From Fen-1308 sp035319125 (GTDB lineage: Bacteria; Nitrospirota; Thermodesulfovibrionia; Thermodesulfovibrionales; Dissulfurispiraceae), in the NCBI GenBank assembly GCA_035319125.1, contig DATHDG010000014.1:218164-282163 (forward strand): 64,000 nt of DNA, written 5' to 3'. A model generated the notes under the pieces. The model ran no database searches. It worked only from the letters and a program-made list of their open reading frames with translations, and had not been told where the DNA came from. Position numbers and translations under genes: made by a program. Numbering within the stretch: the stretch's first letter is position 1; every line of letters begins with the position of its first letter. Positions 45,088-52,972 of this stretch are shown piece by piece.

Positions 45088-46074
45088 TTACAATTTCAAA
45101 AGTGCGGAACCCCAGGTCAGCCCTGCGCCAAAAGCTTCCAAAAGGACATAATCGCCGCTTCTGACCCTACCGCAATTAATTGCCTCATCGAGAGCTATAG
45201 GGATGGAAGCTGCAGAAGTATTTCCATACCGGTCGATGTTTATCATTACTTTATCCATCGGTAAGTCCAGTCTTTTGGCCGTGGCCTGGATGATGCGCAA
45301 ATTGGCCTGGTGAGGAATTAGGAGCGCGAGCTGAGAGGTTTTAATCTTATTTTTTTGGAGCGTCTCTATAGCAATGTTTTCGAGAGTTTTAACCGCGACC
45401 TTGAATGTTTCGTTGCCTTTCATCTTTGTATAGTGAAGTCGCTTCTCAACTGTCTCTTTGGAACATGGTTTTCTAGAACCTCCTGCAGGCACCTGAATAT
45501 AATCCCATAGACTTCCATCAGAACGGATGTCAACAGACATTATGCCGCTTCCATCCGTGGAAGGTCCTATGACGGCTGCACCTGCACCGTCGCCAAATAG
45601 CACGCAGGTTGTCCTGTCCTCCCAGTCGGTAAGCCTGGATAGCGCTTCGACCCCTACAAGCAATATCTTCTTATAAGCGCCAGATTTAATGAAACCTTGT
45701 GCAATAGAGAGCCCGTATATAAATCCTGAGCACGCAGCTGCCAGATCAAACGCAGCAGCGCTTTCAGCACCTAGCCGATCCTGAAGAATGCACGCAGTGG
45801 AAGGAAATGGCATATCTCCTGAAACAGTTGCCACCATGATTATATCGAGATCCTTGGCTTTGATTCCGGCTCTCTTAAGGGCCGTCTTGGAGGCCTCATA
45901 TGCCATATCTGAAGCCGCCTGATTACTGCCGGCAATCCTGCGCTCTCTTATACCCGTTCTCTCAACTATCCATTCGTCAGACGTGTCTACGCGTTTTGCG
46001 AGCTCCTGATTTGTAACTATATGTTCAGGCAAATAAGATCCTGTAGAGAGTATTTTAGCTTTAATCGTTTGCAT
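45088..46074 (-). CDS. fabH: Beta-ketoacyl-ACP synthase III
   Basis: FabH starts fatty-acid synthesis by condensing an acyl-CoA with malonyl-ACP. The catalytic Cys115 sits in LAAACSGFIYGL, with the histidine in LIPHQANLRI and the asparagine in YGNTSAASIP. The 328-residue length is normal. It overlaps plsX by 14 bases, so it is part of the yceD-rpmF-plsX-fabH operon. Confidence 0.97.
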   Translation of the reverse strand: MQTIKAKILSTGSYLPEHIVTNQELAKRVDTSDEWIVERTGIRERRIAGSNQAASDMAYEASKTALKRAGIKAKDLDIIMVATVSGDMPFPSTACILQDRLGAESAAAFDLAAACSGFIYGLSIAQGFIKSGAYKKILLVGVEALSRLTDWEDRTTCVLFGDGAGAAVIGPSTDGSGIMSVDIRSDGSLWDYIQVPAGGSRKPCSKETVEKRLHYTKMKGNETFKVAVKTLENIAIETLQKNKIKTSQLALLIPHQANLRIIQATAKRLDLPMDKVMINIDRYGNTSAASIPIALDEAINCGRVRSGDYVLLEAFGAGLTWGSALLKL

Positions 46075-47077
46075 GGTTTCCTACAGCAGCCAAAGACAGT
46101 GATTTCGATATATTCTCATGCACTCTGTGCCTGGCCATTTCAGAGGCAACTTTTATAGCGTTTTTGAGCGCGCGGGCAGATGAGCGCCCATGACTGATTA
46201 TGCACGTGCCGTTAATTCCAAGAAGGGGAGCGCCTCCGTATTCGTCATAGTCTGTCCTCTTTTTGAAATTCTTTATGGCAGGCTTAATCATAAGGTACCC
46301 GATCTTGCCGGTCTTTACATTAGCAATCTCGCGTTTGAGCATCTTAATAATGGTATCAGCAAGGCCTTCGCTGGTCTTGAGGACTATATTGCCGATAAAT
46401 CCATCGCAGACTATTACATCTGCACGGCCGGCGAAGACATCTTTACCTTCAATATTCCCCCTAAAATTAAGGCCCTTTGCAGCTTTCAGCAGCTTGAAAG
46501 ATTCCTTTGTAAGCTCGTTCCCTTTGGTATCCTCTTCGCCAATGCTGAGTAGCGCGATTCTTGGGGCAGGTTCATTGAAGATAGCCTTATAATAGGAATG
46601 GCCCATGAATGCAAACTCAAGCAGGTTTTCAGGCTTGCAGTCTACGTTGGCACCTGCGTCCAGCAGCACAAAATAGCCTGTCAGCGATGGCATTATGGTC
46701 GCGATTGCAGGACGGTCTACGCCGGGTGCTTTTCCGAGCAGGAAAAGGGCCATGGCCATGGCAACGCCGGAATGCCCGGCACTGACTGCAGCGTCTGCCT
46801 CACCTTTCTTAACCAGTTCTACAGCCTTGCGAATGGATGAATCCTTTTTCTTTCGAAGGACTGTCACCGGTGACTCATCCATTCCCGCCACCTCTGAGGC
46901 ATGAAGGATAGAAATTCTTCCCGAAGGATATTTCTTATCCTCGAGAGCGCAGGTTATGCGATCCCTGTTTCCTACAAGGACAACCTCGACATCATACTCG
47001 CTGACCGCTTCTATGGCCCCGGCGACTGTCACTTCAGGCGCATAGTCACCGCCCATAGCGTCGAGGGCAATTTTCAT
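46061..47077 (-). CDS. plsX: Phosphate acyltransferase PlsX
   Basis: PlsX makes acyl-phosphate from acyl-ACP for phospholipid synthesis. The 338-residue protein opens MKIALDAMGGDYAPEVTVAGA and contains AAVSAGHSGVAMAMALFLLG, LDAGANVDCKPENLLEFAFMG and EYGGAPLLGINGTCIISHG, all family marks. It starts 2 bases after rpmF. Confidence 0.97.
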   Translation of the reverse strand: MKIALDAMGGDYAPEVTVAGAIEAVSEYDVEVVLVGNRDRITCALEDKKYPSGRISILHASEVAGMDESPVTVLRKKKDSSIRKAVELVKKGEADAAVSAGHSGVAMAMALFLLGKAPGVDRPAIATIMPSLTGYFVLLDAGANVDCKPENLLEFAFMGHSYYKAIFNEPAPRIALLSIGEEDTKGNELTKESFKLLKAAKGLNFRGNIEGKDVFAGRADVIVCDGFIGNIVLKTSEGLADTIIKMLKREIANVKTGKIGYLMIKPAIKNFKKRTDYDEYGGAPLLGINGTCIISHGRSSARALKNAIKVASEMARHRVHENISKSLSLAAVGNHAND

Positions 47078-47079
47078 AG

Positions 47080-47262
47080 CTATTTGGAGACTACATCCAG
47101 AATCTTTTTACCGTTGTATGTCCCGCAAAGTACGCAGGCGCGGTGCGGCACTTTCTTTTCCTTGCACTCGGGGCACTCTGTGAGGCTCGGCTGAGAACCT
47201 TTCCAGTTCGCCCTTCTTTTATCTCTTCTTGATCTGGAATGTCTGTGTGTTGGGTTTGCCAT
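47080..47262 (-). CDS. rpmF: Ribosomal protein bL32
   Basis: The 60-residue basic protein starts MANPTHRHSRSRRDKRRA and carries two CxxC-type pairs, CPEC and CVLC, giving a zinc-binding L32. It lies between yceD and plsX, the usual position. Confidence 0.97.
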   Translation of the reverse strand: MANPTHRHSRSRRDKRRANWKGSQPSLTECPECKEKKVPHRACVLCGTYNGKKILDVVSK

Positions 47263-47266
47263 TGTA

Positions 47267-47776
47267 TTACTCCTTTCCTTGTTTTAATCTTTTCAGTGCT
47301 TCAAACCGTTGGTCAAATTCTTCTCTTTCGCAGCGACAACCTTCGACATTTAGTTCAGAACCGCATTTCGGGCAAAATCCTTTGCAATCAGAAGAACAGA
47401 GTGGTTTCATCGGAAGGCTAAGCAGCAGTTGCTCCCTGAGAAGGTCATCGGTATCTATAATATCGTCCTTATAAAATACTGTATCCAGTTCATCACCTTT
47501 CAGTTCGTGCTGCTCTGACTTGGCAATGTCTCTTGCAGGATGATAAGTTACATTAATCTGAGATGAAAGCCGCATTGGAAAATGTTTCAGACAGCGTGCG
47601 CATTGCAATTCTACATCGCTGCTTAATGCTCCCCTAGCCATTACGTTAGCCTCAACTTTGTCGAGTCGAAGAACAGCAGTTACCGGAGATGTCAAAGAGA
47701 CTTCATCTGTCTCGATGTCATCTTTAAGATTGAGTTCAAGACCCTCTTCAGGTATTTCTGACACAATAATTTTCAT
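47267..47776 (-). CDS. yceD: YceD/DUF177 family protein
   Basis: YceD proteins are small proteins linked to 23S rRNA processing and found next to rpmF. This 169-residue member has LQCARCLKHF and a C-terminal cysteine cluster CSSDCKGFCPKCG, which probably binds zinc. It is the first gene of the operon, behind a strong promoter. Confidence 0.92.
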   Translation of the reverse strand: MKIIVSEIPEEGLELNLKDDIETDEVSLTSPVTAVLRLDKVEANVMARGALSSDVELQCARCLKHFPMRLSSQINVTYHPARDIAKSEQHELKGDELDTVFYKDDIIDTDDLLREQLLLSLPMKPLCSSDCKGFCPKCGSELNVEGCRCEREEFDQRFEALKRLKQGKE

Positions 47777-47798
47777 ATGCCTGTAAATGGAAGTTATT

Positions 47799-47828
47799 AT
47801 TATACGTTCTAAATCAAGAGCTTGTCAA
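47799..47828 (-). promoter_or_regulatory. Strong sigma-70-type promoter of yceD-rpmF-plsX-fabH
   Basis: Both hexamers are perfect on the minus strand, TTGACA (47828-47823) and TATAAT (47804-47799), with an 18-base spacer. It lies 22 bases before the yceD start codon. Confidence 0.75.
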
Positions 47829-47874
47829 TGTTGAACAGGCGACAATATAATCATGCCGCAATAACTTAAAAGGG

Positions 47875-49077
47875 TCATTTAAAGAGATTCTTGTAACAGT
47901 GGGAAAGTCCAAATGCAACCCTTTTTATCGAAAGGTTTTTGTTTTCTGCGATCACCTTGAGATCTTCATACTCCGGAGTTACGGTAATTATCTTGCCTCG
48001 TATGCGGGATACCTTGAACCTTACATTGCCATATTTAGTCTGAACCGCTCTTATCTCCCTGTCCAAGATCATCCTGTTCGTGCTGTAATACCTAATGCCG
48101 ATCGAAGTGGTGTTTTCAAACAGTATGTCTGACATTTCAGTCACATCTGATTCCCTTGTTATGCAGGTCAACTTTACAGCCGGACGCCCTTTTTTCATAA
48201 TTATGTTTTCCATGAAAACGTCAAGGGCACCTGCTGACAACAGTCTGTCCATTACACACTCATAATGCTGCGGATTCATGTCATCGATATTTGTTTCAAT
48301 TACGATAGCTCGATCATTTGTGTCCAACGCCTGTCTGTCACTGTCAACTTCGCCTATTATCACCCTAAGCACATTTGGCATTTCATGGAAATCTTTGCTG
48401 CCTGCTCCATATCCTGTATTCTGTATTGTCATCCGGGGCACAGGTTCAGATGGTTTTGATAGCGCTTTTAAGAGCACTGATCCAGTTGGAGTAGTCATTT
48501 CAAAATGAATGTGCGATGAATATACTTGGCGTCCTTTCAGTATTTCTAGGGTAGCCGGTGTCGGAACCGGAAGCATTCCATGACTAGTCCTGACTGTTCC
48601 TCCTCCGAGATTGACTGCTGAGGAATAAATGCTGTCGATTCCCAGCAGCTTCAGACATGTCAGTGTACCGAAAATATCTACTATGCAGTCGACTGCACCT
48701 AGCTCGTGCAGATGAACCTTGTCGAAAGGCTCGCCATGGACTCTTCCTTCTGCCTCGAAAAGCATCTTAAATATTTCCAGTCCCTTGTCCTGAATTGCTT
48801 TATCGAGAGACGACTTTCTGATCAATCTTCTTATGTCTTGCCATCTTTTTGCCTGGTGATGTCCATTGCTGGCATTCGACTTCAGGAGTTTAACATCAAC
48901 CTTAGTAGCTGAAATGCCACACCTAGTCGTATGGCTTGAGGAGAGCGCATAGCCGGAAATCGGTATCTGCTTCAATGCCTCTTTTAATTTTCTTATGCTT
49001 GCCCCGGCATCAACTAGAGCTCCTAAACACATATCTCCACTAATGCCTGAAGCGCAATCGAAATACGCTATCCTCAT
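47875..49077 (-). CDS. larC: Nickel-pincer cofactor biosynthesis protein LarC
   Basis: LarC inserts nickel into the pyridinium dithiocarboxylate cofactor of lactate racemase-type enzymes. The ATG at 49077 gives 400 residues starting MRIAYFDCASGISGDMCLGALVDAGA. The later HLHELGAVDCIVDIFGT and ETNIDDMNPQHYECVMDRLL are family marks. LarB and LarE are not in the window, so the recipient enzyme is unknown. Five further in-frame codons upstream (to 49092) are unlikely to be used. Confidence 0.93.
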   Translation of the reverse strand: MRIAYFDCASGISGDMCLGALVDAGASIRKLKEALKQIPISGYALSSSHTTRCGISATKVDVKLLKSNASNGHHQAKRWQDIRRLIRKSSLDKAIQDKGLEIFKMLFEAEGRVHGEPFDKVHLHELGAVDCIVDIFGTLTCLKLLGIDSIYSSAVNLGGGTVRTSHGMLPVPTPATLEILKGRQVYSSHIHFEMTTPTGSVLLKALSKPSEPVPRMTIQNTGYGAGSKDFHEMPNVLRVIIGEVDSDRQALDTNDRAIVIETNIDDMNPQHYECVMDRLLSAGALDVFMENIIMKKGRPAVKLTCITRESDVTEMSDILFENTTSIGIRYYSTNRMILDREIRAVQTKYGNVRFKVSRIRGKIITVTPEYEDLKVIAENKNLSIKRVAFGLSHCYKNLFK

Positions 49078-49150
49078 GCCGATATTGTACAAATATTCCA
49101 GGCAAAGTTGATAGATCCGGAATTTGTTTGAAGTTATCTATGTTATTTCA

Positions 49151-49178
49151 TTGACTTTTTGGGGGGTATGCATATAAT
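49151..49178 (+). promoter_or_regulatory. Promoter of the macrodomain gene
   Basis: TTGACT (49151-49156) and a perfect TATAAT (49173-49178) are 16 bases apart. The start codon at 49188 lies only 9 bases after the -10 box, so the message would be essentially leaderless. Confidence 0.7.
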
Positions 49179-49187
49179 TTTAGAAAT

Positions 49188-49736
49188 ATGCAGATGGTTT
49201 CGGAAAAGAAAATTGGTAACGGTATTCTGCGTCTTGGGCTTGGCGATATAACAGAGCGCAATGTGGACGCAATTGTTAATGCAGCCAATAAACATCTGCA
49301 GCACGGCGGTGGCGTTGCGGGCGCAATAGTGCGCAAGGGCGGAAGCATTATTCAGCAAGAGAGTAACCGTTTTGGATTCGTGCCTACCGGAAACGCTGTG
49401 ATAACCAGTGGCGGTATGCTTAAGGCTAAATATGTTATTCATGCAGTAGGTCCTCGAATGGGCGAAGGCGATGAGGATATGAAGCTTAAGCGCGCTGTTC
49501 AACAAACAATTCTATTAGCATCAGAACGAGGCTTGCAGAGCATATCGATGCCTGCGATCAGTTCAGGAATTTTCGGATTTCCTAAAGACAGGTGCGCTGC
49601 TATTTTAGTTGGAGAAGCTGCAGAATTCTTCAGGAGTAATAAATCGTCATCATTGAATGTTATTGAATTCTGCATATTCGATGAAGAGACGCTTGCACAT
49701 TTTAGACTGGAATTTGATAAAATAACGGCTCATTGA
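49188..49736 (+). CDS. Macrodomain protein (probable ADP-ribosyl hydrolase)
   Basis: Macrodomains bind ADP-ribose, and MacroD-type members remove it from proteins or O-acetyl-ADP-ribose. The 182-residue protein shows LRLGLGDITERNVDAIVNAANKHL, the substrate loop HGGGVAGAIVRKGG and the second loop AISSGIFGFPKDRCA. The substrate cannot be told from sequence. A tRNA-Thr gene begins one base after its stop codon. Confidence 0.93.
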   Translation: MQMVSEKKIGNGILRLGLGDITERNVDAIVNAANKHLQHGGGVAGAIVRKGGSIIQQESNRFGFVPTGNAVITSGGMLKAKYVIHAVGPRMGEGDEDMKLKRAVQQTILLASERGLQSISMPAISSGIFGFPKDRCAAILVGEAAEFFRSNKSSSLNVIEFCIFDEETLAHFRLEFDKITAH

Positions 49737-49737
49737 C

Positions 49738-49809
49738 GCCGGGATAGCACAGTGGTAGTGCAGCTGATTCGTAATCAGCAGGTCGTCGGTTCAAATCCGA
49801 TTCCCGGCT
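49738..49809 (+). tRNA. tRNA-Thr (anticodon CGT)
   Basis: The 72-base sequence folds as a cloverleaf: acceptor GCCGGGA with TCCCGGC, D stem GCAC/GTGC with a 7-base loop, anticodon stem GCTGA/TCAGC with loop TTCGTAA (anticodon CGT, codon ACG), and T arm GTCGG-TTCAAAT-CCGAT. The discriminator is T, CCA is not encoded, and a T-run follows immediately (terminator-like). It begins one base after the macrodomain stop. Confidence 0.95.
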
Positions 49810-49925
49810 TTTTCTATGGCTGAGATCAATAATAATTCACTTTGCTTAACACGCGTTATCTGCTGACAGCATTTTACTGATCAATAAAAAACATCAATTG
49901 TATTATTTTATAATGACAAGGGGTT

Positions 49926-49989
49926 CCAATATCTAAATTACGTGTTGATTGATATATTGGTTGACAAAGTATTGAGCATATACTAACAA
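49926..49989 (+). promoter_or_regulatory. Inverted repeat and possible promoter upstream of DUF134 gene
   Basis: CCAATAT (49926-49932) and ATATTGG (49954-49960) are exact inverted copies with 21 bases between. TTGACA begins next at 49961; 17-18 bases later only weak -10 matches are found (49984-49990), which would put the start at the ATG. The rest of the 49810-49995 gap shows nothing else. Confidence 0.3.
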
Positions 49990-49995
49990 TACGAT

Positions 49996-50295
49996 ATGCC
50001 TAGACCCAAGAAATGCCGCTTTGTACGATGCAATCCCGGCTCATACTATTTTAAGCCAAGAGGGATACCGCTGGTTGACCTGTCTGAAGTAATTCTTTCT
50101 ATAGATGAATTCGAAGCAATAAGACTTGCTGATTTCCAGGGTATGTACCAGGATGAGGCTTCAGTTGAAATGAAGATTTCACGTGCGACCTTCGGACGCA
50201 TTATCAGACAGGCAAGAAAGAAAATTGCGGAATCTATCGTAAAAGGGAAGGCGTTAAAGGTTGAAGCTTTTTCAAAACAGACTAAGAAGGTATGA
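49996..50295 (+). CDS. DUF134 family DNA-binding protein
   Basis: The 99-residue protein starts MPRPKKCRFVRCNPGSYYFKP and includes a helix-turn-helix (LADFQGMYQDEASVEMKISRATFGRIIRQARKK), typical of DUF134 regulators. These often neighbour Mrp/NBP35 or dinitrogenase-cofactor-type genes; here the nearest Mrp gene is at 63647. No ribosome site precedes the ATG. A possible autoregulatory dyad lies upstream. Confidence 0.9.
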   Translation: MPRPKKCRFVRCNPGSYYFKPRGIPLVDLSEVILSIDEFEAIRLADFQGMYQDEASVEMKISRATFGRIIRQARKKIAESIVKGKALKVEAFSKQTKKV

Positions 50296-50315
50296 AAGAC
50301 ATATAGGGATGGCGG

Positions 50316-50540
50316 ATGAATAAATCGTTAGCTTTTGCTTTGATTCTTATTGTCATGGGCTGTTTGCTGCTCATAAACACATTTTTTCTTTTAAATAATT
50401 TTCTTTACCATCGCATAACGCTGTTTTCTGATTATGCACGTTACAGCAAGGCTATACTACCAGTGATTGTTTCTGGTCTGGCATCTATCTTGTTTATCGG
50501 ATTCGGGTTTATGGTCATTACAAGAGATAAGCATCGCTGA
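50316..50540 (+). CDS. Small two-helix membrane protein, unknown
   Basis: The 74-residue product has two hydrophobic segments (about residues 7-30 and 47-67) and a short basic tail. It follows the DUF134 gene by 20 bases. I do not recognise a family. Confidence 0.55.
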   Translation: MNKSLAFALILIVMGCLLLINTFFLLNNFLYHRITLFSDYARYSKAILPVIVSGLASILFIGFGFMVITRDKHR

Positions 50541-50745
50541 ATGAATAGCTGAGTTAATATGATGTCAACTGTTTCTGATCTGAAGATGGTGCTGAGAGAA
50601 GGACCGAAAACAGGTTAATATGAAACGTCAAATCATGACGAGGTCAACGCAGCAGCAATAGCCTTAAAGTCTAAGTAGCCTACTCACGACCCAGATCAAG
50701 AAAGACAAGCCCAGTAGATGTAATCATAATATGATATGCTAATTA
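50541..50745. other. Intergenic gap with no clear features
   Basis: No long frame, hairpin or strong promoter was found. Two tiny frames (19 and 13 codons from about 50559 and 50620) have no family resemblance. A TATGAT at 50730-50735 lies 10 bases before the next ATG and may be a -10 element. Confidence 0.4.
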
Positions 50746-51762
50746 ATGCATATAAATATCCTTATGGCAACCTTTCTCAGCACTTTTTGGGGAATGTACA
50801 TTGCTCAAAGTGTCGTACATTCCTTTGTGGCTGCAATAATTGCTGAAGGTGCAATTTTCGCTTGGAAAGTACGAACCCCGCAGGTTAAACAGTGGTTTCG
50901 TTTCATTGTTATATCGCTGCCACTAATCTTGTATCCTGCATATCAGCTTATATCATCGGACAGAGGCAACATCTATTTTAGAATCTCAAGTCTTCTCGAT
51001 ACCAACAGATGGTTCCTAATTGAGCGCTGGGGGCTTTTACCCATCTTCTTGCTGTTTTTTGCAATTCTCTTATTTTCAGCCATTGTCTTCATATTACAGG
51101 AACTTGTGCCGATTCTGTCACATCTGGCGGGCCAGACGCGGACTGGTGACCAATCGATCAATAATAATGCAGATCACGCAATCAATAAAAAGGTGTTGAA
51201 GGCAATCGATGGACTGCCTGTCGATGCTCGGATTATTGAAATTTTTGATGATGACGATCTGGCCCTATATTCATCTACGGGGCTAAAGCCCATGATCCAT
51301 ATTTCTACAGGACTGATAAAATCTTTTGGTGTCGAACATCTTCAAGTGGCTATTGCGCATGAAATTGCCCATATACATAGAAGCAGAAGACCTATGCTGA
51401 TATTTGCGTACTTGTTGAGGGTCTTGCTGTTTTTCAATCCTGTGGCGGCAATCGAGTTCAGGCGGCTAGCCTATGAGGAAGAAAAGGTTTGCGACGATAT
51501 GGCCATAGCATTGACGGGAAAGCCGGCTATTCTGTCCGAAGCGATCGAAATGCTTCGTCCTGAGCCGGAGGATTTTGGTACAGGTGAAACCGGCAATGCC
51601 GCTGATAGGCTCGTCTCAACCATAGAACACTATGGGCATGATGCACTTCTAAAAAGCAGGGCTGCCAGAATCGGCCGGTATGACGGGCATGAGTCGCTAT
51701 GGGGTGTTCCGGTTATAGTTGCTTCGGTCTTTATAATAGTCATAAATTATTTTATTGTATGA
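50746..51762 (+). CDS. Membrane-bound M48/M56-type metallopeptidase
   Basis: The 338-residue protein has several membrane segments (about 8-38, 50-68, 96-118, 215-232 and 318-336). A zinc motif HEIAH is at 205-209, in the context VEHLQVAIAHEIAHIHRSRRP, with a likely third ligand in LAYEEEKVCDDMA about 40 residues later. The layout recalls BlaR1/M56 sensors or M48 (HtpX-like) peptidases. It begins the cluster that leads to the small membrane proteins and cytochromes. No Shine-Dalgarno is visible. Confidence 0.82.
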   Translation: MHINILMATFLSTFWGMYIAQSVVHSFVAAIIAEGAIFAWKVRTPQVKQWFRFIVISLPLILYPAYQLISSDRGNIYFRISSLLDTNRWFLIERWGLLPIFLLFFAILLFSAIVFILQELVPILSHLAGQTRTGDQSINNNADHAINKKVLKAIDGLPVDARIIEIFDDDDLALYSSTGLKPMIHISTGLIKSFGVEHLQVAIAHEIAHIHRSRRPMLIFAYLLRVLLFFNPVAAIEFRRLAYEEEKVCDDMAIALTGKPAILSEAIEMLRPEPEDFGTGETGNAADRLVSTIEHYGHDALLKSRAARIGRYDGHESLWGVPVIVASVFIIVINYFIV

Positions 51763-51763
51763 T

Positions 51764-52312
51764 ATGGAACCTCAGGCGAACAGAATAGTGAAATCGCTTC
51801 AGGGCTTGTTCACTATGCTTGCAGTCATCATATGCGTAGTTGTGCTATTGGTAGCTCTGAATTGGCTTCCGTCTTTAATCCAGAAGGATTATGCCAGACA
51901 GTTTCAAAATGTTGAGGAGGCTAAAAAAGCAGCTGGCATGGCAACCATCTTGATGCCGGCATACTTCCCTGAGGGTATAGAGTGGCCGCCGTCATTCATA
52001 GTTGCGCAGAAGAAACCTTATCAGGCATTGATGACAGAATTCGTAAAGACTTCTTCGGGTGCAACATTTCTTGTCATAGTTCAAGCTTCTTCGCCTGAAG
52101 CATCTAAACAGTTTTTGCGAATAAGGCTGCATGATATAAGGGAGGAGACGGGTTACGTTTTAAGAGGCCGACCTGCGACTCTAAGGGTTGGAATCTGCGA
52201 CGGCACGCTGTGCAGCGAAATTCAGTGGACGGAAAGATCGGACTACTACGACGTTGTTTATAAGGCTTCCCCATTTGAGCTCATTAAAGTTGCTGAAAGC
52301 ATGATCCGCTAA
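51764..52312 (+). CDS. Single-span membrane-anchored protein, unknown
   Basis: The ATG at 51764 follows the peptidase stop by one base. The 182-residue product has one membrane segment (about residues 16-38), then an extracytoplasmic domain of about 140 residues containing PAYFPEGIEWPPSF and VGICDGTLCSEIQW, with two cysteines. I do not recognise the domain; weak resemblance to DUF4367-like folds is speculative. Coupling with the peptidase suggests a substrate or partner of it. Confidence 0.6.
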   Translation: MEPQANRIVKSLQGLFTMLAVIICVVVLLVALNWLPSLIQKDYARQFQNVEEAKKAAGMATILMPAYFPEGIEWPPSFIVAQKKPYQALMTEFVKTSSGATFLVIVQASSPEASKQFLRIRLHDIREETGYVLRGRPATLRVGICDGTLCSEIQWTERSDYYDVVYKASPFELIKVAESMIR

Positions 52313-52358
52313 AAACAGCAGTTTTTTCACTCCATTAAGACATATTTCTCACGCCGAG

Positions 52359-52403
52359 TAGGAATATTTTCCTATCAATCTCAGAAATATTGCCAATTAT
52401 AAT
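52359..52403 (+). promoter_or_regulatory. Palindrome and -10 element upstream of the small-membrane-protein cluster
   Basis: TAGGAA-TATT-TTCCTA (52359-52374) is a perfect dyad. A TATAAT lies at 52398-52403 without a good -35, so the dyad centre is about 43 bases upstream of the expected start (near 52410). This is the usual position for a class II activator site. The regulator is unknown; the NarL-type regulator at 61339 is one candidate. Confidence 0.4.
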
Positions 52404-52476
52404 CTTTCCATCGTGGTGGTAAGCTTGAATCATAAGAACGGAAAAGGCTCCTGTGGCATGTATGAAAACATTTACG

Positions 52477-52502
52477 GTTGGGAGAACGCGATCCTCCCTA
52501 AC
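52477..52502 (+). promoter_or_regulatory. Leader hairpin before the first small-membrane-protein gene
   Basis: GTTGGGAG (52477-52484) pairs with CTCCC and, past one bulged T, AAC (52494-52502). The hairpin lies 25 bases before the GGAGG ribosome site. It does not resemble the cyclic-di-GMP (GEMM) riboswitch core. Confidence 0.35.
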
Positions 52503-52536
52503 ACTGTAGCGAAACTAACTGAAACGGAGGTGCTAA

Positions 52537-52935
52537 ATGTTTATCTACAAAGGTGGACGCCAGGTGACGAAAGGTACGTATTGGGATCCTGAAACAAGGG
52601 TTAAGGTAGTGCTGAAAGACAGTGGGTTACTTCCCGGTACAGGCAGGGATACATATTTTAAGCTGCCCGAAAGTTATCTGCTTATTCCTCTCTTCTTGAT
52701 CGGGCTTGGACTTTCAATGGCTTTCCCTTATGGAGTGGGGTTTGTGTCATTTATCGTGCTTATTGCACTAAGCGGTGCCATATACGCTGCCGGAGCGGCT
52801 TCCATCAGACTTTTTAGAGAGATGTTCGGAAAAACTGCGACCTTCGGCTATACGCCGACCACAGCCTATATGACCGGAACAAAAACGAAGAAATCTGCCA
52901 AGTCTGAATCGGACAGTGAAAAGAAGGATGAATAG
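52537..52935 (+). CDS. Small membrane protein, paralogue A of a five-gene family
   Basis: The 132-residue product starts MFIYKGGRQVTKGTYWDPE, then an LPG motif, two hydrophobic segments (about 46-66 and 69-92) around FPYGVGF, and a C-terminal motif FGYTPTTAYMTGTKTKK followed by a charged tail. The same layout recurs in the genes at 53344 and 53750, and the C-terminal motif also at 52973 and 54188. I do not know the family. ATG follows CGGAGGTG. It is probably the first gene of the electron-transfer operon proper. Confidence 0.75.
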   Translation: MFIYKGGRQVTKGTYWDPETRVKVVLKDSGLLPGTGRDTYFKLPESYLLIPLFLIGLGLSMAFPYGVGFVSFIVLIALSGAIYAAGAASIRLFREMFGKTATFGYTPTTAYMTGTKTKKSAKSESDSEKKDE

Positions 52936-52972
52936 CGTACGGTCATCAATGAATGGATATAGCGAGGGCAAC

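Noticed and set aside
50559..50661. Two tiny frames (19 and 13 codons) between the small membrane protein and the peptidase gene
   Set aside because: Neither has a ribosome site or any resemblance to a known peptide; random frames of this size are expected.
52313..52536. Possible cyclic-di-GMP (GEMM) riboswitch before the small-membrane-protein and cytochrome genes
   Set aside because: The conserved GEMM core and tetraloop-receptor elements are missing; only a simple hairpin and dyad are visible.
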